A program made the translations under genes and the position numbers. Under the pieces are notes generated by a model. The model was not told the DNA's origin, ran no database searches, and worked only from the letters and a program-made list of their open reading frames with translations. Shown piece after piece: positions 11,356 to 19,461 of a DNA stretch of 64,000 nucleotides (within the stretch, counting starts at the first letter, position 1; each line of letters begins with the position of its first letter). The DNA is from CAVSRC01 sp963730325 (lineage in GTDB: Bacteria; Pseudomonadota; Alphaproteobacteria; Rhizobiales; Kaistiaceae), in assembly GCA_963730325.1 (NCBI GenBank), contig CAVSRC010000005.1, positions 1 to 64,000 of the forward strand, read 5' to 3'.

Positions 11356-12579
11356 TCAACCCGCGATCATCGCTTCCAGCGCCATGCGCTCGCGAATACG
11401 CAGGCGCTCGCTCTCGCTCTTGAGCTGGCCGCAGGCGGCCAGAATGTCGCGGCCGCGCGGCGTGCGCACCGGCGAGGCATAGCCGGCGCGGTTGACGATA
11501 TCGGCGAAGCGCTCGATCGCCTCCCAGTCGGAGCACTCATAGCCCGAGCCCGGCCACGGATTGAACGGGATCAGGTTGATCTTGGCCGGGATGCCGGCGA
11601 GCAGCTTGACCAGCGCCCGCGCCTCGGCCGGGGAATCGTTGATGCCCTTGAGCATGACGTATTCGAAGGTGATGCGCCGCGCATTCGACAGGCCCGGATA
11701 GGCACGGGCCGCGGCGATCAGTTCGGCGATCGGATATTTCTTGTTGAGCGGCACCAGAACGTCGCGCTTGTCGTCGGTGACCGCGTGCAGCGAGATCGCC
11801 AGCAGCACGCCGATCTCCGCGCCGGCGCGCGCGATCATCGGCACCACGCCGGAGGTCGACAGCGTGATCCGCCGCTTCGACAGCGCGATGCCGTCGCCGT
11901 CGGCGGCGATCTCCAGCGCCTGCTTCACATGATCGAAATTGTAGAGCGGCTCGCCCATGCCCATCATGACGATGTTGGAAACCAGCCGCCCGGTCGACGG
12001 GGCTTCCTTGCTGACATCGCGCTCGGGCGCCGGCGCGGACTTCGACACGCCCGGCGCCGGATAGTCGCCCAGCCGGTCGCGGGCCAGCAGGATCTGTCCG
12101 ACGATCTCCTCGGCCGTCAGGTTGCGCACCAGCTTCTGCGTGCCGGTGTGGCAGAAGGAGCAGGAGAGCGTGCAGCCGACCTGGCTGGAGAGGCAGAGCG
12201 TGCCCCGCCCCTCCTCCGGGATATAGACCGTCTCCACCTCGACCGGCCGCCCGGCGCCGCGCGGCGGAAAGCGCAAGAGCCACTTGCGCGTGCCGTCCTC
12301 GGAAATCTGCTCGCTGACGATCTCCGGCCGGCTCACCGCATAGGCGTCCGCCAGTTGCGCGCGCAGCGCCTTGGAGACGTTGGTCATCTGGGAAAAGTCT
12401 GTCGCCCCGCGCACATAGAGCCAGTGCCAGAGCTGGGCGGTGCGCATGCGCGCCTGTGCGGCCGGCACGCCAATGGCCATCAACGCCGCGCCCAGCTCCT
12501 CGCGGCTCATGCCGATGAGCGACGGCCGCACGGCGGCGGCGCCGGACGTCTCGGCGGGAGCGGGAGCGATCACGGTCAT
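11356..12579 (-). CDS. rlmN: 23S rRNA A2503 / tRNA A37 C2-methyltransferase (radical SAM)
   Basis: RlmN methylates C2 of A2503 in 23S rRNA and of A37 in some tRNAs, using a radical-SAM iron-sulfur cluster and two catalytic cysteines. The radical-SAM motif CTLSCSFC is present in GCTLSCSFCHTGTQK, after the family signature TLCLSSQVG. MMGMGEPLYNFD, LSTSGVVP and SLHA are other hallmarks, and the C-terminal catalytic Cys lies in ILAACGQLKSE. A 25-residue Pro/Ser-rich insert before LVSNIVMMG is seen in alphaproteobacterial members. I place the start at the ATG at 12579 (MTVIAPAPAE); an in-frame ATG eight codons upstream (12603) is possible. Confidence 0.96.
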   Translation of the reverse strand: MTVIAPAPAETSGAAAVRPSLIGMSREELGAALMAIGVPAAQARMRTAQLWHWLYVRGATDFSQMTNVSKALRAQLADAYAVSRPEIVSEQISEDGTRKWLLRFPPRGAGRPVEVETVYIPEEGRGTLCLSSQVGCTLSCSFCHTGTQKLVRNLTAEEIVGQILLARDRLGDYPAPGVSKSAPAPERDVSKEAPSTGRLVSNIVMMGMGEPLYNFDHVKQALEIAADGDGIALSKRRITLSTSGVVPMIARAGAEIGVLLAISLHAVTDDKRDVLVPLNKKYPIAELIAAARAYPGLSNARRITFEYVMLKGINDSPAEARALVKLLAGIPAKINLIPFNPWPGSGYECSDWEAIERFADIVNRAGYASPVRTPRGRDILAACGQLKSESERLRIRERMALEAMIAG

Positions 12580-12609
12580 GGCGTCAGCCGACAACGACCC
12601 CACGCGGGC

Positions 12610-13215
12610 TCACACCCACGGCCGCGTGGCGGCGATCTTCTTCTCGTGCGCGGCGATGCTGGCGTCCTTTTCCATGGTGAGCCCGACCTCGTCGAGACCG
12701 TTCAGCAGGCAGTGCTTCTTGAACGGGTCCACCTCGAAATGCACCGTGCCGCCGTCCGGCCCCTTGATCTCCTGCGCCTCGAGATCGACGGTGAGCGTGG
12801 CGTTCGACCCGCGCTCGGCATCGTCCATCAGCTTGTCGAGGTCTTCCCTGGAGACCTTGATCGGCAGGATGCCGTTCTTGAAAGCGTTGTTGTAGAAGAT
12901 ATCGCCGAATTCGGTCGAGATGACGCAGCGGATGCCGTGGTCGAGCAGCGCCCAGGGCGCGTGCTCGCGGCTCGACCCGCAGCCGAAATTGTCGCCGGCG
13001 ACCAGGATCTGGGCCTTTCTGTAGGCCGGCTTGTTGAGCACGAATTCGGGGTTTTCCTTGCCGTCCTCGTGGTAGCGCAGCTCGGCGAACAGACCCTTGG
13101 CGAGCCCGGTCCGCTTGATCGTCTTCAGGTAATCCTTGGGGATGATCATGTCGGTGTCGACATTCATCATGTTGAGCGGCGCCGCGACCGCGGTGAGCGT
13201 CGTGAACTTGTCCAT
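12610..13215 (-). CDS. leuD: 3-isopropylmalate dehydratase small subunit
   Basis: LeuD is the swivelling small subunit of isopropylmalate isomerase, which turns 2-isopropylmalate into 3-isopropylmalate in leucine synthesis. The protein begins MDKFTTLTAVAAPLNMMNVDTDMIIPK, and the active-site signature GDNFGCGSSREHAPWAL is intact. The length of 201 residues is normal. Its partner leuC lies about 4.5 kb downstream at 17773-19180 and leuB at 59767-60876, all on the minus strand, so the three are not in one operon. The gene is divergent from the nucleoside phosphorylase with 167 bases between them. Confidence 0.97.
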   Translation of the reverse strand: MDKFTTLTAVAAPLNMMNVDTDMIIPKDYLKTIKRTGLAKGLFAELRYHEDGKENPEFVLNKPAYRKAQILVAGDNFGCGSSREHAPWALLDHGIRCVISTEFGDIFYNNAFKNGILPIKVSREDLDKLMDDAERGSNATLTVDLEAQEIKGPDGGTVHFEVDPFKKHCLLNGLDEVGLTMEKDASIAAHEKKIAATRPWV

Positions 13216-13382
13216 CGCGCTTGGTCCTTGTCTGGGTCGCCTGTCATGCGACGGCCGGCCGGGGAGGTCAAGACGCCCTCATATGGGGTCTTTCCGGCGG
13301 CGGACCACCGCCAATTCCCGCTTCGGCCGTTGCCGCCGCCCCGCTTCGATGGCAAGACGGGGAAAATGGAGGGAAGCCACCC

Positions 13383-14093
13383 GTGACCCCGCACAACGAA
13401 GCCAAAAAGGGCGACTACGCCGAGGCGGTCCTGCTGCCCGGCGACCCGCTCAGGGCCAAATGGATCGCCGAGACCTTTTTCGAGGCGCCGCGCCAGGTCA
13501 ACGCCGTTCGCAACTGCCTGGGCTTCACCGGCACCTGGAAGGGCAAGCCGGTGAGCGTCCAGGCGTCCGGCATGGGCCAGCCCTCGCTCGGCATCTATGT
13601 CACCGAGCTTCTCGCCGAATACGGCGTCAAGACGATCATCCGCGTCGGCACCGCCGGGGGTCTGAGCGAGACGCTCAACGTCCGCGACATCGTCATCGCC
13701 TCGGCCGCCTCGACCGACAGCGCCATGAACCGCGACGTCTTCGGCCCCTACAATTTCGCGCCCGTGGCCGATTTCGGCCTGCTCCGCGCCGCGGTGGAAA
13801 CCGCCGAGAAGCACGGCCTCACCTGGCATGTCGGCGGCATCGTCTCCTCGGACGTCTTCTACCATCCCGACGGGGCCAGGGTTTACGACCCGCTCACCGC
13901 CCACGGCGTGCTTGCCGTCGAGATGGAGGCGGCGACCCTTTACACGCTCGCCGCCCGCTACCGCGCCCGCGCCGTCGCCATCTGTTCGATCAGCGACAAC
14001 ATCGTCACCGGCGACAAGCTCGCCCCCGAGGAGCGCCAGTCGTCGCTCTCCGAGATGGTCGAACTGTCCCTCGACGTGGCGGTCGGCGCCTAG
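13383..14093 (+). CDS. deoD: Purine-nucleoside phosphorylase (DeoD type)
   Basis: DeoD cleaves purine nucleosides with phosphate to free base plus (deoxy)ribose 1-phosphate. Family features are VLLPGDPLRAKWIAETF (phosphate-binding GDP-R), GMGQPSLGIYVTELL, IIRVGTAGGL, the EMEAATLY ribose-binding segment near residue 180, and SISDNIVTG with the catalytic Asp. I choose the GTG at 13383 because a GGAGGGAAG ribosome-binding site lies at 13369-13377 and homologues begin TPHNEA; it gives 236 residues, the usual size. An upstream in-frame ATG at 13221 adds unrelated sequence. Confidence 0.95.
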   Translation: MTPHNEAKKGDYAEAVLLPGDPLRAKWIAETFFEAPRQVNAVRNCLGFTGTWKGKPVSVQASGMGQPSLGIYVTELLAEYGVKTIIRVGTAGGLSETLNVRDIVIASAASTDSAMNRDVFGPYNFAPVADFGLLRAAVETAEKHGLTWHVGGIVSSDVFYHPDGARVYDPLTAHGVLAVEMEAATLYTLAARYRARAVAICSISDNIVTGDKLAPEERQSSLSEMVELSLDVAVGA

Positions 14094-14102
14094 CCGAGGC
14101 GC

Positions 14103-14630
14103 CTAGGCCGCCCGCCCGCCGGGCAGCATCGTGCGCAGCACGCCGTCCCTCTTGAAGTAGTGGTGATAGAGCGCCGCCGCCGCGTGCAGACCCGCCAGCC
14201 AGATGATCCCGGTGCCCATCAGCTGATGCACTTCGAGGATCCGGTGGCCGAGGCTGCGCGAGGTCTCCAGGAACGGCCCGACCGAACCGAAGGCGTAAAG
14301 CTGCAGCGCATGGCCTTCGAGCTGCGTGCCGACGATCGCCGAGACCGGAATGGCGAGAAGCATGAGATAGAGCAGGCCGTGCACGATCTTCGACAGCCAG
14401 GCCTCGGCCGTGGAAATCTCCGCCTGCGCCGGGCGGCGGTCGAAGGCGCGCCAGATCAGCCGGACCGCGACGACGGCGACGATCGCCACGCCGAGCGTCT
14501 GGTGCAGCATCATCGTCGGAGAGCGGTCGTGGCCGGCGACCAGCCAGGCGGCCGCGACCAGAATGACGGTTACCCAGTGGAAGGCCTGGGCAACCGTGCC
14601 GTAGCGGAGTTCGGTACCGAAAAACGTCAT
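14103..14630 (-). CDS. Cytochrome b561 family di-haem membrane protein
   Basis: The 175-residue protein has four transmembrane helices with the cytochrome b561/CybB pattern: YGTVAQAFHWVTVILVAAAWL at the N-terminus, MMLHQTLGVAIVAVVAVRLIWR, KIVHGLLYLMLLAIPVSA and a C-terminal ILEVHQLMGTGIIWLAGLHAAAALYHHYF. The helix histidines are suitable ligands for two b-type haems. The bacterial family moves electrons between the quinone pool and periplasmic acceptors, for example oxidising superoxide in the CybB case. It ends 9 bases from the converging deoD stop. Confidence 0.93.
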   Translation of the reverse strand: MTFFGTELRYGTVAQAFHWVTVILVAAAWLVAGHDRSPTMMLHQTLGVAIVAVVAVRLIWRAFDRRPAQAEISTAEAWLSKIVHGLLYLMLLAIPVSAIVGTQLEGHALQLYAFGSVGPFLETSRSLGHRILEVHQLMGTGIIWLAGLHAAAALYHHYFKRDGVLRTMLPGGRAA

Positions 14631-14667
14631 CGCTGTGATCCGTTGGGAGGAGGATATGTCGGCACTA

Positions 14668-14691
14668 CGTAGGAAGCGGCGGCCTCCTACG
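14668..14691. repeat. Short inverted repeat upstream of cytochrome b561
   Basis: Arms CGTAGGA and TCCTACG (7 bp, perfect) are separated by 10 bases, about 40 bases upstream of the cytochrome b561 start codon and within the 130-base gap before the zincin gene. It could be an operator for the cytochrome gene or a weak hairpin. No other copy was noticed nearby. Confidence 0.35.
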
Positions 14692-14760
14692 CGAGAGGCA
14701 CACGCAAATCGTCGCGCCGGCTTTCACATTGCCGTTAACGCCATCCGCGGCCCACTCCGC

Positions 14761-15177
14761 CTAGTCGGCACTCGCCTCGATCGCTTCCATGTCGTCGTCC
14801 GACAGGCCGAAATGGTGGCCGATCTCGTGCACCAGCACGTGGCTGATGATGGCCCCGAGCGTCTCCTCGTGCGCGGCCCAGTAGTCAAGGATCGGCCGCC
14901 GGTAGAGCCACACGCGGTTGGGCAACTGGCCGGTGTGGCCGACGGCGGCGTCATGGGCGAGCCCGACCCCCTGGAACAGGCCGAGGATGTCGAAATCCGT
15001 TTCGGCGCCGAGTTCGTCGAGCACATCGGTTTCCGGGAACTCGGTCACGCGGATTTCGATCTCGCCCGAGAGCGCGCGGAAGGTGTCGGGGAGCGCCGCG
15101 AAACTTTGTCGCGCGATCTTCTCGAATTCGTCGAGCGATGGCGCCTGGCGCCCCGCCCAGTCGGGCCTGGTCGACAT
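14761..15177 (-). CDS. Zincin-like metallopeptidase family protein (Zincin_1 type)
   Basis: This 138-residue cytoplasmic protein carries HEIGHHFGLSDDDM at residues 117-130, the extended zinc-binding HExxHxxGxxD pattern with D127 as the third ligand. The rest fits the small single-domain metallopeptidase family common in proteobacteria and actinobacteria (GLFQGVGL, LPNRVWLYRRPIL). Substrates are not known. It is encoded 4 bases after the Popeye-type gene on the same strand, so the two are probably cotranscribed. Confidence 0.9.
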   Translation of the reverse strand: MSTRPDWAGRQAPSLDEFEKIARQSFAALPDTFRALSGEIEIRVTEFPETDVLDELGAETDFDILGLFQGVGLAHDAAVGHTGQLPNRVWLYRRPILDYWAAHEETLGAIISHVLVHEIGHHFGLSDDDMEAIEASAD

Positions 15178-15181
15178 GAAC

Positions 15182-15883
15182 CTAGCTTACCGCCGCGCGC
15201 TGCAGTGCCGCCATGGTTTCGTTGGTACGGACGAGCTTTTCGCGCAGACCGTGCCGGAATGCGGCCTCCAGCGCCCGCCCGATATCCGTGCCGCGATCGA
15301 ACTCGTGCCGCACCACCGCGCTGTCGAAGGCGAGATAGCGCGCCGGCTCGCGCACCATGGCCGTCGCCGAGGCGGGGCCGCCGGTCGAGACGCTGATCTC
15401 GCCGATGAAGGCACCGGCCGTGCATTCGGCGACGACATGGCCGTCGACTTCGATATCGACCGCACCCGAGACAAGGAAGACGAGATCGCGCACGGCCTCG
15501 CCGCTGCGTGCCAGCACCGTGCCCGGTCCGCCGTCGAGCCAGCGGCCAAGACGGATCAGGCGGCGCGCCTGCACCGGTTCGAGCTCCGGTACGGCCATCT
15601 CGCAGAAGGCCCGCTCCTCCGCGGTGAAACGCGCCACGCGGTTGCGATAGGCGAGGATCACGATCTGGCCGATATTGGTGAGCACGAACATGCTTTCCCA
15701 GAACACGCCGACCGGGTCGAACAGCCAGAACACATCGTAGGTCAGCCCGACGACCCCCGATGCAATCGCAAAGGCCCGCAGCCAGACCATGCGCGTCATC
15801 AGCATGGAGAGGATCAGCAGGCCATAGCTCAGATGGCCGACCATCGCCCCCGGCGACAGGATCGATTCGATTGTGAGCGACAA
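15182..15883 (-). CDS. Bacterial Popeye-domain membrane protein with cyclic-nucleotide-like sensor
   Basis: The first 80 residues contain three hydrophobic helices (HLSYGLLILSMLMTRMVWLR, AIASGVVGLTYDVFWL, ESMFVLTNIGQIVILAY). After these comes a cNMP-binding-like beta barrel with GTVLARSGEAVRDLVFLVSG, VDIEVDGHVVAEC and GAFIGEISVSTGG. Three helices plus this barrel is the layout of Popeye proteins, known in animals as cAMP-binding effectors and found sporadically in bacteria. GEISVSTGGPASAT sits where CRP-type domains carry the phosphate-binding cassette, although the usual Arg is displaced. The start is a TTG at 15883. It precedes the zincin gene in one transcript and could respond to cyclases such as that at 2755-4585, which is inference. 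Confidence 0.8.
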   Translation of the reverse strand: MSLTIESILSPGAMVGHLSYGLLILSMLMTRMVWLRAFAIASGVVGLTYDVFWLFDPVGVFWESMFVLTNIGQIVILAYRNRVARFTAEERAFCEMAVPELEPVQARRLIRLGRWLDGGPGTVLARSGEAVRDLVFLVSGAVDIEVDGHVVAECTAGAFIGEISVSTGGPASATAMVREPARYLAFDSAVVRHEFDRGTDIGRALEAAFRHGLREKLVRTNETMAALQRAAVS

Positions 15884-15968
15884 GGCACTAACCCCCCCGG
15901 GAAAGAGGCTCCCCCGGCGCCGCCGTCAGGTCAACCCACGATTGGTGGAAGCGTGCCGACCACGCGGG

Positions 15969-16094
15969 TCAGCGCGGCCAGAGTTGAGACACCAGATAGA
16001 GGGCGAGGCTCAGCATGAAGATGTAGCCGAGCGTGCGGCCGAGGCGGCGCGCCCACACCTCGATCGCATCCGGCTTGTCGTCTCTGTCGCCCAT
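15969..16094 (-). CDS. 41-residue single-helix membrane protein
   Basis: The ATG at 16094 follows an excellent GGAAAGGAGAG ribosome-binding sequence at the right distance and gives a 41-residue peptide, MGDRDDKPDAIEVWARRLGR followed by a single transmembrane helix (TLGYIFMLSLALYLVSQLW) and a Pro-Arg end. I do not recognise a family. It lies 85 bases upstream of the Popeye-type gene on the same strand and may be its operon mate. The short length, charged N-terminus and single helix suggest a small accessory membrane protein. Confidence 0.6.
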   Translation of the reverse strand: MGDRDDKPDAIEVWARRLGRTLGYIFMLSLALYLVSQLWPR

Positions 16095-16280
16095 GCACTC
16101 TCCTTTCCCCGTTCCCGTCCCGCGGTCAAGCGCAGCGCGCCAGCCACTTTCGCCTGCGCCGGCCACCTGAACGGGCGATGAACCGCTGCCTCAGCTTCGG
16201 TTCAAGGCAGAGCGCCTAGAACGGCCTCACACGATCGCCAAACCGATCGGAGCGCATTCGAAGAGACGGAGATCTGAGCC

Positions 16281-16610
16281 ATGATGAAGAAGACCCTGAT
16301 TGCCACCGCCACCGCCGGATTGATCGCCGCCGGCGCCATGGTCGGCACCACCAGCACCGCATCCGCGGCAAGCATCTATTTCGGCGGTCCCGGCTGGTCC
16401 GTCGGCGTTGGCGGCCCGGGCTGGGGCCCGCAGCGCCTGCACAAGGTCTGCAAGCCGGTGTTCAAGACCGTGCGCTGGCACGACCGCTGGGGCCGCTTGC
16501 ACATCAACAAGGTGGTCGTCCGCCAGACGTGCCACTGGACCCACCGGAACCACCGCCAGGATGGCGTCTGGCAGCGCGGCCCGAACCCGCGCTGGGGCTG
16601 GGGCTACTAG
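16281..16610 (+). CDS. Small exported protein, Trp/His/Arg-rich
   Basis: The first 29 residues are a Sec signal peptide (MMKKTLIATATAGLIAAGAM, cleavage probably after ASA at 27-29). The mature part is about 80 residues, rich in Gly, Trp, His and Arg, with two Cys (HKVCKPVF and RQTCHWTHRNH) that could form a disulphide, and a C-terminal NPRWGWGY. I do not recognise a described family; comparable short YXWGXGY-type periplasmic proteins are frequent in Rhizobiales. A GGAGAT sequence lies 8 bases before the start, and a good terminator follows 16 bases after the stop, so it is a single-gene unit. Confidence 0.75.
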   Translation: MMKKTLIATATAGLIAAGAMVGTTSTASAASIYFGGPGWSVGVGGPGWGPQRLHKVCKPVFKTVRWHDRWGRLHINKVVVRQTCHWTHRNHRQDGVWQRGPNPRWGWGY

Positions 16611-16626
16611 CCCGATCGGCTTCGAC

Positions 16627-16658
16627 AAAAGCCCCGCGACGCAAGCCGCGGGGCTTTT
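16627..16658 (+). terminator. Rho-independent terminator after the small exported protein
   Basis: A perfect 12-bp stem, AAAAGCCCCGCG pairing with CGCGGGGCTTTT, has an 8-base loop and ends in a T run. It is symmetric enough to serve transcription from both sides, so it may also stop the converging lrp-type gene. Nearly the same stem core recurs at 17721-17748. Confidence 0.85.
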
Positions 16659-16678
16659 CTTCTTGCCCGTGCGCCGGC

Positions 16679-17155
16679 TCACACGCCCGTTGCGACCGGC
16701 AGGCCGCGATAGGGCTTGATCTCCTTCAGCACGAACATCGTCTGCATCTCCTTGATGTGCGGCAGGGCGCGCAGCACCTCCATGGAGAACTGGGCGTAGG
16801 CGTCGAGGTCGGAGGCGACCACCTGCAGCAGGAAGTCGGCATCGCCGGCGATGGCGTAGCAGGCGACGACCGCATCGAGCCGCGCGACGCTGTCGGCGAA
16901 CTCCTGCGCTTCCCGGTCGCTGTGGCCGCCGACCCGCACCCGCGCGAAGGCGAGCACCCCGAGCCCGACCTTGCGGCGTTCCAGCACCGCCCGGTAGCCG
17001 GCGATGACCCCCGCCTCCTCGAGCGCGCGCACCCGGCGCCAGCAGGGCGACGCCGACATGCCGACGCGCTCGGCCAGCGCCTGATTGGTCAGCCGCCCGT
17101 CGGCCTGCAATTCGCGCAGGATGCGGCTGTCGGCAGGCTCCAGGGTCTCGGGCAT
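16679..17155 (-). CDS. Lrp/AsnC family transcriptional regulator
   Basis: The 158-residue protein has an N-terminal winged helix-turn-helix (LEPADSRILRELQADGRLTN then ALAERVGMSASPCWRRVRAL) and a C-terminal RAM/AsnC ligand-binding domain (VVACYAIAGDADFLLQVVA, LRALPHIKEMQTMFVLKEIK). Such regulators form octamers or dimers that sense an amino acid. It is divergent from the DUF2000 gene with 124 bases between them, the standard arrangement for an Lrp regulator and its target, so that gene is the likely regulated partner. Confidence 0.93.
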   Translation of the reverse strand: MPETLEPADSRILRELQADGRLTNQALAERVGMSASPCWRRVRALEEAGVIAGYRAVLERRKVGLGVLAFARVRVGGHSDREAQEFADSVARLDAVVACYAIAGDADFLLQVVASDLDAYAQFSMEVLRALPHIKEMQTMFVLKEIKPYRGLPVATGV

Positions 17156-17279
17156 GAATCACCTCAATCGCGGCGTGATGCGGTCAGAGTTTGTCTGAAA
17201 TAGCCTGGACGCCGGAGAGAAAGCAAGGAATCACCGACAGTCTGGAACTAGAGTACCGCCACCTCTTTCGGAGTGGACC

Positions 17280-17699
17280 ATGACGGACACGCTGCGCGTG
17301 GCGGTGATCGTGGCGCCGGACATGCCTCTTGGGCTCACCGCCAACACGGTGGGCGTCATCACCGTCGGGCTCGGCGCACAATGCCCTGTGCTGGCCGACA
17401 GCCCGCTGGCCGATGGCGGCGGCCGCCAGTTCGGCAGCGTCTGCAATCAGCCTTTGCCCGTGCTGCAGGCCGAACGCGCCACGATCCGCGACGTGATGCT
17501 GAAGGCTTTCGCGCGCCGGGAGGACGGCGCGGCCATCGTCCCCTTCCCGGCCTTCGCCCGCTCGATCCACGTCTTCGCCGACTATGAGACGGCGCTCGGC
17601 ACACGGTCGCTGGACGACGAGGAAATCGACGGCCTCGGCCTGGCGGGGCCGCCCGCCTGGGTCAAGTCACTGACCGGTTCGCTGAAGCTGCTGCGCTGA
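17280..17699 (+). CDS. DUF2000 family protein
   Basis: The 139-residue protein MTDTLRVAVIVAPDMPLGLTANT... resembles DUF2000, a small soluble alpha/beta family distantly similar to peptidyl-tRNA hydrolase 2. AVIVAPDMPLGLTANTVGVI and PILxAD-type QCPVLADSPL are the recognisable parts. Its biochemical function is not established. The divergent Lrp-type regulator suggests induction by an amino acid. A terminator follows 21 bases after the stop. Confidence 0.75.
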   Translation: MTDTLRVAVIVAPDMPLGLTANTVGVITVGLGAQCPVLADSPLADGGGRQFGSVCNQPLPVLQAERATIRDVMLKAFARREDGAAIVPFPAFARSIHVFADYETALGTRSLDDEEIDGLGLAGPPAWVKSLTGSLKLLR

Positions 17700-17720
17700 A
17701 CTTCGGCCGGCACAACGAAG

Positions 17721-17748
17721 AAGCCCCGCGGCGCATACCGCGGGGCTT
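17721..17748 (+). terminator. Rho-independent terminator between DUF2000 and leuC
   Basis: An 11-bp perfect stem, AAGCCCCGCGG pairing with CCGCGGGGCTT, with a 6-base loop, followed by TTCGTTTT. It lies between converging genes and shares its GCCCCGCGG core with the terminator at 16627-16658. It probably ends both the DUF2000 and leuC transcripts. Confidence 0.85.
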
Positions 17749-17772
17749 TTCGTTTTCAGATGGGCCGGAGGA

Positions 17773-19180
17773 TTAGCCCCAGTTGCGGATATCGACGAAG
17801 TGGCCGGCAATCGCCGCCGCTGCCGCCATCGATGGCGACACCAGGTGCGTCCGTCCCTTGAAGCCCTGGCGGCCCTCGAAATTGCGGTTGGAGGTCGAGG
17901 CGCAGCGCTCGCCGGGGCGCAGCCGATCGTCGTTCATCGCCAGGCACATGGAGCAGCCGGGCTCCCGCCACTCGAAGCCGGCGGCGAGGAAGATCTTGTC
18001 CAGCCCCTCGGCTTCCGCCTGCTCCTTCACCAGGCCGGAGCCCGGCACCACCATGGCGTTGACGCCCTCGTGGACCGTCTTGCCGGCGACGATCTTGGCC
18101 GCGGCGCGCAGGTCCTCGATGCGCCCGTTGGTGCAGGAGCCGAGGAAGACGCGCTCGATGGCGATGTCGGTGATCTTCGTATTGGGTTCGAGGCCCATAT
18201 AGGCGAGCGCCCGTTCCACCGCGCGGCGCCGGTCCGGGTTCGCGATTTCTCCCGGATCGGGCACGCGCCCGTCGATGGTGGTGACGTTTTCCGGGCTGGT
18301 GCCCCAGGTGACCAGCGGCGGCAGGTCGGCCGCGTGCAGCTTCACCTCCTCGTCGAACTCGGCGCCTTCGTCGGAATAAAGCGTGCGCCAATGGTCCATC
18401 GCCATGTCCCAGGCCTCGCCCGTCGGCGCCTTGGGCCGGCCCTTGATATAGGCGTAGGTGGTCTCGTCCGGCGCGATCAGGCCGGCACGCGCCCCGCCTT
18501 CGATCGACATGTTGCACACCGTCATGCGGCCTTCCATGCTGAAGGCCACGGATCGCCTCGCCGGCATATTCCAGCACGTGGCCGGTGCCGCCGGCCGTGC
18601 CGATATGGCCGATGATGGCCAGGATGATGTCCTTGGCGCCGACGCCGGGCGGCGGTGTGCCGTCGACGGTGACGCGCATGTTCTTCGCCTTCTTCTGGAT
18701 CAGCGTCTGGGTGGCGAGCACATGCTCGACCTCCGAGGTGCCGATGCCGTGGGCAAGCGCGCCGAAGGCGCCGTGCGTCGAGGTGTGGCTGTCGCCGCAC
18801 ACGATCGTCATGCCGGGCAGTGTGAAGCCCTGCTCCGGCCCGATGATGTGGACGATGCCCTGGCGGTGGTCGAGCTCGTTGTAATACTCGATGCCGAAGT
18901 CCCTGGCGTTCTCGGCCAGCGTCCTGACCTGCAGCGCCGATTCGACATTCTTGATGCCGCCGCGGCGGTCGGTGGTCGGCACGTTGTGGTCGACCACGGC
19001 CAGTGTCTTGTCCGGTGCGCGCACGGTGCGGTGGGCCATGCGCAGGCCCTCGAAGGCCTGCGGGCTGGTCACCTCGTGAACCAGGTGGCGGTCGATATAG
19101 ATCAGCGAGGTGCCGTCCGGCGCCTCTTCGACCAGATGGTCGTCCCAGATCTTGTCATAGAGCGTCTTTGCGGCGGTCAT
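17773..19180 (-). CDS. leuC: 3-isopropylmalate dehydratase large subunit (one frameshift)
   Basis: LeuC carries the 4Fe-4S cluster of isopropylmalate isomerase. The N-terminal part (TLYDKIWDDHLV, CGDSHTSTHGAFGALAHGIG, HVLATQTL) and the C-terminal part (VFLGSCTNGRIEDLR, GSGLVKEQAEAEG, GCSMCLAMN with two cluster cysteines) are both standard, and together give about 468 residues. They lie in two frames: the sequence reads IRGLQHGRP where IRAFSMEGRMTVCNMS is expected, which one extra C of the plus strand at 18546-18547 explains. The stop at 17773 follows DIRNWG, the usual LeuC ending. The frameshift is probably a consensus error. Confidence 0.95.
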
Positions 19181-19250
19181 GACTTAAGGTTCCTGCTCGG
19201 GAAGCTGTTGGATGAAGGCGTGGCTGGTGCCGGCGCGGGCGCCGGCCGGG

Positions 19251-19406
19251 TCAGGCCGCGCTGAGGCCGTCGACGGCGATGTGGCGGGCCAGGAACCGCC
19301 AGGGCATGCGCACTCGGTCGGCGATCGCGGCAAAGTCGAAGTTGCCGCGCAGGCGCCGGCCGCCCGCGCCGTTCCGTCCGGCCTTGTGTGAAATGGCGAA
19401 ATTCAT
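19251..19406 (-). CDS. Possible 51-residue small protein upstream of leuC
   Basis: An ATG at 19404-19406 opens a 51-codon frame, MNFAISHKAGRNG... ending HIAVDGLSAA before a TGA at 19251. The codons show the strong third-position G/C preference of the neighbours, with few exceptions in the first ten codons. I do not recognise a family, and there is no clear ribosome-binding site. It occupies the leader of leuC, 70 bases upstream of its start, so it could be a leader peptide, although it contains only three Leu codons. It could also be chance. Confidence 0.35.
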   Translation of the reverse strand: MNFAISHKAGRNGAGGRRLRGNFDFAAIADRVRMPWRFLARHIAVDGLSAA

Positions 19407-19461
19407 TGCGTCTAGATAGCAACAGAGCCGGCCGGAAACAATTGCCGCCGTCGCCGGTCGC

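Noticed and set aside
11785..13386. A 533-codon open frame on the plus strand opposite rlmN and leuD
   Set aside because: It crosses the rlmN and leuD genes in antisense with no start signal or domain; it is a high-GC shadow frame.
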